From: Rhizobium lusitanum
GTDB lineage: Bacteria; Pseudomonadota; Alphaproteobacteria; Rhizobiales; Rhizobiaceae
Assembly: GCF_014189535.1 (NCBI RefSeq)
Contig: NZ_CP050305.1
Location: forward strand, 62,001-126,000
Length of the DNA stretch: 64,000 nt
Direction of reading: 5' to 3'
Part shown: in pieces, positions 58,501 to 64,000 of the stretch
How positions within the stretch are numbered: position 1 is the stretch's first letter
Layout of the letters: every line of letters begins with the position of its first letter
Made by a program: the position numbers and the translations under genes
The notes under the pieces: generated by a model
Database searches by the model: none
Told to the model about the DNA's origin: nothing
The model's input: only the letters and a program-made list of their open reading frames with translations

Positions 58501-58757
58501 GGCCGGTCCGTGGGATAGACGAGTACGGACATGCCATCCGTCAGATCAAGACGACAGCCGACGATCAGCCGGACGCCGGTGTCCCTGGCGGCCTGATGGG
58601 CGCGCACGATGCCGGCGAGACTGTTACGATCGACGATCGCCAAAGCCTCGATGCCAAGCTCGGCTGCTTGCGCGAACAGTTCCTCGCAGGACGAAGCGCC
58701 GCGCAGGAAGGAAAAATGCGAGGTCACCTGCAGCTCGGTATATCTCGGGCATGTCAT
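55455..58757 (-). CDS. dnaE2: Error-prone DNA polymerase DnaE2 (ImuC), with substituted C-terminus
   Basis: A 1100-residue C-family polymerase for damage-induced mutagenesis. The N-terminal PHP domain ('[20 protein letters not shown]') is followed by the palm with '[17 protein letters not shown]' and '[17 protein letters not shown]', then helix-hairpin-helix and OB-fold regions. The start MTCPRYTEL overlaps the imuB stop (ATGA). The last about 30 residues are not native: the RIT end replaces LHLDAIKVKTRDFR with a tail ending LPKPRDFR. Catalytic parts are intact, so activity may persist. Confidence 0.93.
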   Translation of the reverse strand: MTCPRYTELQVTSHFSFLRGASSCEELFAQAAELGIEALAIVDRNSLAGIVRAHQAARDTGVRLIVGCRLDLTDGMSVLVYPTDRPAYARLCRLLSLGKKRGGKAKCRLDWTDLVAYGEGLIAVFLPDQADDTCALNLRRLREAFGDRAYLALTLRRRPNDQMRLHELSNMAVAMGVATVVTNDVLFHVPERRILQDVVTCIRHTVTIDDAGFRRERHADRYLKPPEEMARLFSRYPEALARTVEIMERCRFSLDELAYQYPEERAHPELTPQQTLEQLTWEGATWRYPEGLPDKVRKNLEHELRLIERLQYAPYFLTVNSIVRFARSKDILCQGRGSAANSSVCYVLGITSIDPDINDLLFERFVSEERREPPDIDVDFEHERREIVMQWVFETYGRDHAALCSTVIRYRSKGAVRDVGKALGLPEDMTKMLSSNVWGWGEDVGEQHAKELNLNLGDRRLRLTLKLARQLMGAPRHLSQHPGGFVLTRDRLDELVPIEPAAMTERQVIEWDKDDIDILKFMKVDCLALGMLSCMKRGFDLLGQHKGITLDLATIPPEDPRTYAMIRKADTLGTFQIESRAQMSMLPRIKPRTFYDLVIEVAIVRPGPIQGDMVHPYLRRREGKEKVVYPKPELEKVLGKTLGVPLFQEQAMRVAIECAGFTPGEADQLRRAMATFKHTGGVSKFGQKLISGMVENGYEQGFAEKTFKQLEGFGSYGFPESHAASFALIAYASSWLKCWHPDVFCAALLNAQPMGFYAPAQIVRDARDHGVEVRPVCVNASRWDCTLEPTGDEERFAVRLGLRMVKGLANADAAAIVAARADQPFASVDDLWRRAGVPAASLVELAEADAFQPSLKLARREALWAIKALRDEPLPLFAAASARENETVPELDEPTVTLRPMTSGGEVVEDYGHVGLTLRNHPLSFLRADLAKRRIVTCRDAMQARDGTWLEAAGLVLVRQRPGSAKGVMFITIEDESGIANLVVWLKTFEKYRRVVLGAGMIGVYGRIQREGEVVHLVAHRLSDLSAELASVGDRDAVFPLPHGRGDEFHHGSPVPDPRGFPKGPRARDIVDPLCRVRHKGSYPEPETMPIRLPKPRDFR
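55513..55544. repeat. Palindrome at the RIT right boundary
   Basis: GATCCCTTATGCCGA and its complement TCGGCATAAGGGATC flank a two-base centre, giving a 32-base palindrome. The core TTATGCCGA resembles CTATGCCGA found in both RIT repeats. It appears only at this end, so it may be an extra recombinase site or a duplicated half-site. Confidence 0.8.
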
Positions 58758-60277
58758 CCGAATATCCCATGCAGGAACCATTGATGATTGCCGGTCTCGC
58801 CATGTTCGCCGTCACCAGACCGAAAGATCCAGTAGCGCTCACCGGCATCATCCTCGACCTGAAAATAGTCGCGCACGGCTGCGAGCTCCGCGTCGCGTTT
58901 CCACCATTCGCCAAAAACCCGCTCAGGGCCATCGGCGCGCCTCACCCGTCGGCGAATGCCGCGCCAGGTGAAGCTGACAGGTGGATGATCAGGCAACAGC
59001 GCCATGGTCTCGATCCGTTCGGGATGCGGCAGCAGCCGCGTCGGCCTTGGCCAATCATCCGGCCAGGTCTCGTCATTATCAGGCGTCATCGGCGCAACGC
59101 GGGTGACCGAGCGCTCCGGCACGTCGCTCGCAACAGGCGCGAGACGGTAGAGCCGGCGCTCGCCGATGCGGTTGCCGAGACTATCGATCAGGCCGGAGAC
59201 GTCGGCTTGCGGTTCCCCGACCAGCGAGGAGATCACCTGGCGTTCGATCAGCGGCTCGGCATGGGTTGCTGTCAGCGACATGATCTCGATGCCAAAGCCG
59301 GGATCGATGGTTTCGATCCGATCCGTGAGCAGCCTCGTCAAGCGCTTGAGGTCCCGAACAGGTGTCGCGGTCCCGGCACGGATCGCCTGGTATGAGCTGT
59401 CGACACGGTGAAACAGCAGATCGACGCGGCGGGCGCCCAGACCTTTTTCTTCCAGCGCGCGACAGAGCTGGACCACCAGCTTGGCGGTATAGCGCGCAAT
59501 CGTCTCAGGTGCGGCGATCGGCTCGCCGAAGGAACGACGGACTTCGACCAGTTCCGGCGTGCGGACCGGATCGATCGGCTCGGCGACCTGCCCCATCACT
59601 TGGTCGAGACGGCGGCCGAGCTCCGGCCCAAAGCGCAGGGTGAGCGGCGCACGCGGCTGGCTTGCCAGTTCGCCGATCGTGTTGAACCCGAGAACACGGA
59701 GACCAGCGACGATAGCGGGATCGAGCCGAAGTGCCGCGATCGGCAGACCGAGGATAGCGTCAGCCTGAGCACCCGTGGGAATGACAAGCGTCGGATCTGC
59801 CAGAAACCGGGCGCAGGCATGGGCCGCACCCCAGCTGTCGGCAACCGCTGCCCGCGCGAAAATGCCGGAGGCGAAGAACCGGTTGACCATTCCCGACAGC
59901 ATCAGCGCCTCGCCGCCATGCAGATGATCGGCGCCGGTCGAGTCGATCACCAGACCATCGGGCGGATCGGCGGCAACGATCGGCGCGTAGCGCTGCAAGG
60001 CCCAGAGCGCCAGGCGCTCAAGCGCCTCGGCGTCGGCAGCCGGATCGGCATCCATGACGACGAGGCCGGTCACGAGTGCCTGCGCCTTGGTCGCCGGCAT
60101 GCCAATGCGCAAGCCGGCTGAAATCGCGGCCGCGTTCGCCGCCAGGACGACGCGCCGGCGCTGCTCGCGGCCGATCAGGACGAGTGGCGTCTCAGGCGGA
60201 GGTGCGGCGTCGCCCAGTTTCCGTCTGAGGCGATCCGTGGACCAACTCGGAAGGAAGAGCGATACGACCCTTGGCAT
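58754..60277 (-). CDS. imuB: ImuB, Y-family polymerase homologue
   Basis: A 507-residue inactive Y-family relative that bridges the sliding clamp, ImuA and DnaE2 during mutagenic repair. The start [20 protein letters not shown] fits the family; 75 more in-frame codons upstream lie within imuA. The palm region '[15 protein letters not shown]' retains one Asp of the usual pair. The C-terminus ends 'WFLHGIFG'. It overlaps the end of imuA by about 86 bases and abuts dnaE2. Confidence 0.92.
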   Translation of the reverse strand: MPRVVSLFLPSWSTDRLRRKLGDAAPPPETPLVLIGREQRRRVVLAANAAAISAGLRIGMPATKAQALVTGLVVMDADPAADAEALERLALWALQRYAPIVAADPPDGLVIDSTGADHLHGGEALMLSGMVNRFFASGIFARAAVADSWGAAHACARFLADPTLVIPTGAQADAILGLPIAALRLDPAIVAGLRVLGFNTIGELASQPRAPLTLRFGPELGRRLDQVMGQVAEPIDPVRTPELVEVRRSFGEPIAAPETIARYTAKLVVQLCRALEEKGLGARRVDLLFHRVDSSYQAIRAGTATPVRDLKRLTRLLTDRIETIDPGFGIEIMSLTATHAEPLIERQVISSLVGEPQADVSGLIDSLGNRIGERRLYRLAPVASDVPERSVTRVAPMTPDNDETWPDDWPRPTRLLPHPERIETMALLPDHPPVSFTWRGIRRRVRRADGPERVFGEWWKRDAELAAVRDYFQVEDDAGERYWIFRSGDGEHGETGNHQWFLHGIFG

Positions 60278-60952
60278 CGGGGGCCTCCACTTCAAAATCG
60301 GCACTGTCTCCGGCGCGACATCGGATGAGCTCGAGCAGCCAGCGCGGCCGACCGACGCCTGGAACCGGCAAGGGGGAGGATGGCAAGACAGAAACACGCC
60401 AGCGGGTGACGGAGGCCGTCGGCTGCCCGAAATCGGATGCCTCGGTCTGTCGGCGCCAGCGGCGAACGGCAATGCCGATGGTGCCGGAACGTTCGGCGGC
60501 AAGCTGCAGCCGGCGCGAGGCGGTCATAGACAGTCGCGCCAGCTCGCCGACGACGACACCCAGCCCTCCGTGTCGCAGGCCCTCCTCCATGCAGGAGAGC
60601 AATGCCTTTTCGTCGCCGGCCTCGACGTAGATGACACGGCCCGGCAGCAGACCCACCTGGGCCAGCGCCGGCGCGAACAGGTCCGGCCGTGTGACGCACC
60701 AGAGCACCTGGCCCTTCGAGCGGGCAGCGATCGCGGCAGTGAACAGGGCTGCGGCAGCACCGTCGATGGCGCCATTGCCACCGCCGGCGACTTCATGCAG
60801 GGCTGCAAGCGCCAGCCCTCCCCCGGCAGCCGGCTGTCGATATCCGCTAGCCCAAATGGCAAGACCTCTCGTACACGGCCGCTCGGACCTTCGAGCCGTT
60901 GGATGCGGTCTCGAAGCTCGGCGACGACGGAACTGACGGCAGGTTCGGGCAT
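60192..60952 (-). pseudogene. imuA: ImuA, RecA/SulA-like protein, frameshifted
   Basis: The N-terminal part MPEPAVSSVVAELRDRIQRL runs to 'DSRLPGEG', and the proper continuation 'GLALAALHEVAGGGNGA' is in another frame to the stop at 60192. A missing G/C in the run of five at 60820-60824 explains it; 'LPGGGLAL' would be expected. Restored, it is a 253-residue RecA-like accessory protein. If the mutation is real, the whole cassette loses a required partner. It is the first gene after the LexA box. Confidence 0.82.
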
Positions 60953-61003
60953 TTTGAACAGCTGGGCTCCTCAAGGCTTTGCAATATTGCTCTTGGCTGA
61001 TAT

Positions 61004-61018
61004 GTTCTGTATTTGTTC
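61004..61018 (-). promoter_or_regulatory. LexA (SOS) box upstream of imuA
   Basis: GTTC-TGTATTT-GTTC matches the alphaproteobacterial LexA consensus GTTC-N7-GTTC exactly and lies about 52 bases before the imuA start. The imuA-imuB-dnaE2 operon should therefore be derepressed after DNA damage. Confidence 0.9.
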
Positions 61019-61204
61019 CTTCTTGGGTCATGAGTCAATCGGACTCAAAAAAGAGTGGTCGATGACGGCGATCGGAGAGCGGGCAAGGTTGATGGGAAAC
61101 CGGCCGCAGAACTAATCGGCAGCATGAAAAGTCAGAGCTTTACGGCAACCTCTGGTCGAACTAAGATAAACACTAGTAGCGAAGTATGATGGTATCCCTA
61201 TTTT

Positions 61205-62068
61205 ATGGCCGATCAGCGCATTACAACTGGATCTCCGGAGCTGGCACCGCCTACGATGCCCGCAATCCAGCGAACAAACGTTGCACACCGCACCATTCGG
61301 AAAGCGGACTGGCGAAATTCTGAGCTTCTCGATTTGAACGCTCTTAAGACGGTATTTGAGGACTGTGATTTTAGCTATTCCGTAGTTGAGAACGGTTATT
61401 TTAGAGACGCCGTTTTTAGAAACTGTCGATTTGTGGGTGCCAAATTTTTTGACTGCAACTTCAAAAGCGCGAATTTCTACAAGTGTGACTTCAAGTTTGC
61501 CTTGTTTCACAAGTGCCTGCTTGAGGTCCCTGAAATTCTAGCAACTTTACCAGCCGAGCCCAATATTCGGCGTGAGGCTCTCCAGAACCTTAAGGCAAAT
61601 GCAACGGAGACTGGAGATTTCGCAAGCCTAGGCCTCCTGACCCTCCAGGAAATCGACGCAGCGCGCCGGCATTTCAGCTATGCTCTTCGAGGATACGATA
61701 CCTATTACAAGAACAAGTATTCCAGTTTTTTTGCGAAGGCGCGAGCTGGAGGAAATCTGTTTGGCTTGTGGCTCGGTGGAGTCATATGGGGCCACGGAGA
61801 GAGACCTTGGCGGCTTCTGACGAGCTGCTTTGTGACGCTTTGCGCGTTGGCCCTTCTCAACTTCTGGAGCGTCATGCCAAGGATTGGTTGGGAGCAGGCC
61901 GAAAGAGGAGCCAAATCGTTTGAGTACATTATCCGCCTCTTTTTGGATCTATTCCCCGATCAAAAGTTCGCCGGATTCGTCTTCGTCGACTACATCGTAG
62001 TTTTAATGCGTTACATTTATATCGGCCTCTTTATTTCCGTCCTATATAAGTCGATATCCCGCAGATGA
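61205..62068 (+). CDS. Pentapeptide-repeat membrane protein
   Basis: A 287-residue protein. Residues about 45-105 show A(D/N)LXX-type pentapeptide repeats rich in Phe and Cys ('FEDCDFSYSVVENGYFRDAV', 'FRNCRFVGAKFFDCNFKSAN'). The C-terminal third has three likely membrane segments ('LTSCFVTLCALALLNFW', 'FLDLFPDQKFAGFVF', 'MRYIYIGLFISVLYKSI'), like small ion channels. The stop overlaps the next start (ATGA), so it forms an operon with the nucleotidyltransferase. It is divergent from imuA. Confidence 0.8.
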   Translation: MADQRITTGSPELAPPTMPAIQRTNVAHRTIRKADWRNSELLDLNALKTVFEDCDFSYSVVENGYFRDAVFRNCRFVGAKFFDCNFKSANFYKCDFKFALFHKCLLEVPEILATLPAEPNIRREALQNLKANATETGDFASLGLLTLQEIDAARRHFSYALRGYDTYYKNKYSSFFAKARAGGNLFGLWLGGVIWGHGERPWRLLTSCFVTLCALALLNFWSVMPRIGWEQAERGAKSFEYIIRLFLDLFPDQKFAGFVFVDYIVVLMRYIYIGLFISVLYKSISRR

Positions 62069-62760
62069 ACGGTGGCGAGCTTATTGGGGCGTACATCTTC
62101 GGCTCGGTCGCGCGTGGCAAACAAGACCACCTTAGTGATCTAGACATTTTAGTCGTTGTTAGAAACGGCATGGGCAAAGTTAGCGACGGGGAAGTCTTGT
62201 CCAGAGTACCCGAGAAACTCCGCTCGCTCAGGCCGTCAATCTCGTGGTACGGAGCTAACCGAATCGAACAAATGTTCCGCAATGGTGAGCTTTTTGCGTG
62301 GCATCTCTTCCAAGAAAACCTTCCGATATTCGATCCAAACAATTTCTTGAAGAATGTCGGGAAGCCTGCCGGTTACCGGGATGCTTTGCTGGATGTTGCG
62401 TCTTTCAGGAAGGTGTTGCAGGCAATTCCGCAAGAGGTGAGAGCAAACGAAGGCAATGCTATATATGAGGCAGGGCTTGTCTACGTATGTCTCCGGAATA
62501 TCGCCATGTCTTCGTCATGGTCGTTATGCAGCCGCCCTGACTTCTCGCGATACTCGGTTTTTAATCTGGAGGGCATTGCTGAATGCCCGATGTCAATAAG
62601 CGAATTTGAAAAGACAATGCTCTGCCGAATGGCAGGTCAGAGAGGGACCGAGCCACCAGAGGGCGTTGATAAGGACTTCGTCCTGCGCCTTCATGCGCGC
62701 TTGACTCCGTGGTTGGAGGCGTTGCAGGCAACACTTGAGGAGCTGGAAAAACGTGGATAA
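62065..62760 (+). CDS. Minimal nucleotidyltransferase protein
   Basis: A 231-residue protein opening with a Pol-beta-like nucleotidyltransferase core: 'GAYIFGSVARGKQDHLSDLD', where GS and the D-x-D (SDLDILV) would bind nucleotide and metal. The rest is helical ('HLFQENLPIFDPNNFLKNVG'). Such domains add nucleotides to proteins, RNA or small molecules; some serve in toxin-antitoxin or antiphage systems. A third acidic residue is not obvious. It is translationally coupled with the membrane protein before it and the small gene after it. Confidence 0.78.
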   Translation: MNGGELIGAYIFGSVARGKQDHLSDLDILVVVRNGMGKVSDGEVLSRVPEKLRSLRPSISWYGANRIEQMFRNGELFAWHLFQENLPIFDPNNFLKNVGKPAGYRDALLDVASFRKVLQAIPQEVRANEGNAIYEAGLVYVCLRNIAMSSSWSLCSRPDFSRYSVFNLEGIAECPMSISEFEKTMLCRMAGQRGTEPPEGVDKDFVLRLHARLTPWLEALQATLEELEKRG

Positions 62761-63130
62761 CAAGACGCGCAGAACTCGGTTCGAGACGAGGATAATGTTA
62801 GAACGCGAGTTCCTTGCAAAAGTAAATTCGGTCTTCGGGTCTGCCCATCCACTCACGGGAATGACGATGGCTGCGATACGAGAATGGCGAGAGAAACTGC
62901 ATAGGATTTTTCCAGAGCTCTTTATTCTGGATATCGAGCAGCTTTTGATGGAGGCTTCCGCGCGAGCTGACCTCATGGCAGATGATAGCAAAGAGGTTTT
63001 CCAACCTGACCGACGCGAGCTCGACTCCCTTTTTGAGGTAAGATTACTTCTTGACCAGAAGTTGGAGGCGGCATTGCAGAGCCGTGATCGGATACGACTA
63101 TCCTTGGGCTGCACGACGAGGCGCTGTTAA
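62753..63130 (+). CDS. Third gene of the pentapeptide/NTase operon
   Basis: A helical protein of about 125 residues starting at GTG 62753, overlapping the nucleotidyltransferase stop; ATG 62795 is an alternative. 'EREFLAKVNSVFGSAHPLTG' and 'EVFQPDRRELDSLFEVRLLL' show no recognised domain. The last few codons (LGCTTRRC) look unnatural, and a coherent reading in the next frame continues from 'TTILGLHDEALLSLSKTPLA' to a stop at 63385-63387, so a frameshift near 63090 may have shortened it. Confidence 0.55.
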   Translation: MDNKTRRTRFETRIMLEREFLAKVNSVFGSAHPLTGMTMAAIREWREKLHRIFPELFILDIEQLLMEASARADLMADDSKEVFQPDRRELDSLFEVRLLLDQKLEAALQSRDRIRLSLGCTTRRC

Positions 63131-63387
63131 GTCTGTCTAAAACTCCGCTCGCCGGAAGACTTCTCCTCGGGCTCACCGAAGACACCGCGAGCACAGATCT
63201 CGCTCGCATCTTTGGCCGCTTCAAACGGCTTCACGCAAGCGTTGCGGTCCGAACCAAAGTGCGCATGAGCTTGGTTCTCCGCGCCATGCTGGAGCGCGGA
63301 GAACTTGATGCCGCAATCGTCCAGGTCTTTAACCCAGGAGCGCCATTGCTCTACATTGGTCGGTGTAGCACTCACATCGGAAATTAA

Positions 63388-64000
63388 TTGCGAATAGTCA
63401 GAGACTTGTCCTGGCAATGTAGATTGCGGACGCAAGCCAAAAACAGTGGTCTTGATGGGAATCGAACCACCGACCAGTTAATTCGGATTTCGATTTAGGC
63501 TCCATGAAGCACGTTTAGTGCAAAAGAGACATCGAGACGTGCATATTCCAATGCGAAAACACAGCAGACGATGCAGGGATTTTGTTCGCCAGGCAGGTGG
63601 CAGCACTTTCTATTCATATTCTGGTCAGTCCGAAATCTGCTCATTTTGCCTCACCCGAAATGTTTAGCCATGGCTATCCATCTGTATCACTTCAGGGCAA
63701 CACCCAATAGACGCGATTGATAGCTGATGCGATCCCTTGCTTCAGCTAGCTGCCCAAAATCTTTCGGGATGGATCTGGCCCGGTAGCAATTTTGAGGCCA
63801 CGTCAATGGAATCAAAATGAGCCAATCACAACCACCCAAAACCATCGCGAGACGATCGAGAGGAGCCCGACCACGACGCATATGAACGTGGATACGCGAG
63901 TGCGGGCGACGATGACAATTTCACAGAAATAAAAAATAGCTAGTATTTCCGGGCATCAGGTAGTATACAACCACTTGCAACTGATCGGCCCTTCTATTTG
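63388..64000. other. Right edge, no supported gene
   Basis: No convincing gene. A stretch at 63452-63479 (minus strand GGTCGGTGGTTCGATTCCCA) resembles the T-arm region of a tRNA but does not fold into a full one, so it may be a remnant of an integration site. Frames on the minus strand near 63687-63881 have no recognised domain. Confidence 0.4.

Noticed and set aside
57558..58784. 408-codon plus-strand frame inside dnaE2
   Set aside because: Antisense to the PHP domain; nothing recognisable.
63127..63435. 102-residue minus-strand frame at the right edge
   Set aside because: No domain, and it overlaps a more coherent forward frame.

Overview
The window looks like accessory DNA (plasmid or genomic island) from a Rhizobium/Agrobacterium-type alphaproteobacterium. 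The evidence is an imuA-imuB-dnaE2 mutagenesis cassette preceded by an alphaproteobacterial LexA box (GTTC-N7-GTTC), three SyrB-like proteins, BMP-type and polar amino-acid ABC importers, and IS21, IS66, IS6, IS3 and recombinase-in-trio (RIT) elements. No rRNA, tRNA, CRISPR array or replication origin was recognised.

Layout. 1-7.1 kb: small oxidoreductase/hydrolase genes, each beside a divergent LysR or AraC regulator, with LysR, hydrolase and NAD(P)-binding remnants. 7.3-11.3 kb: a graveyard with DinB and AbiEii-like tails, an IS21 element whose istA and istB are both broken, a truncated gene and a decayed IS6 copy. 11.4-24.4 kb: a nucleoside uptake and breakdown cluster. It holds a BMP-type ABC importer, nucleoside hydrolase, HutC-type GntR regulator, class II aldolase, RpiB-type isomerase and PfkB kinase on the minus strand, plus a phosphorylase and a frameshifted SorC-type regulator. 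Two near-identical operator/-35 sites, in front of the importer and in front of the aldolase block, suggest one regulon. 24.5-28.4 kb: a polar amino-acid ABC importer divergent from a PLP-dependent sulfur amino-acid enzyme. 28.9-32.8 kb: copper resistance (DUF305 protein, CopA, CueR) with a MerR-type promoter. 33.2-33.8 kb: a parDE toxin-antitoxin pair. 33.8-48.7 kb: three SyrB-like proteins, a DUF1796 protein, two methyltransferases, a lone polysaccharide-export permease, an FkbH-like protein and two secreted beta-helix-like proteins, suggesting a cell-surface role.

49.0-61.0 kb holds the clearest structural story. A RIT element (three tyrosine recombinases with 89-bp perfect inverted repeats) sits in the last codons of dnaE2. 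Its terminal repeat supplies a replacement C-terminus ending PRDFR-stop. The original end (LHLDAIKVKTRDFR-stop) survives on the far side of RIT and was later split by an intact IS66 with an 8-bp target duplication. imuA upstream carries a frameshift. 61.2-63.4 kb: an overlapping operon of a pentapeptide-repeat membrane protein, a minimal nucleotidyltransferase and a small unrecognised protein, which is a candidate for an undescribed signalling or defence module.

Decay runs through the window: single-base frameshifts (four of them in active-looking genes or transposases), nonsense mutations in three transposases, and several gene stubs. Some homopolymer frameshifts could be sequencing errors and are flagged as such.
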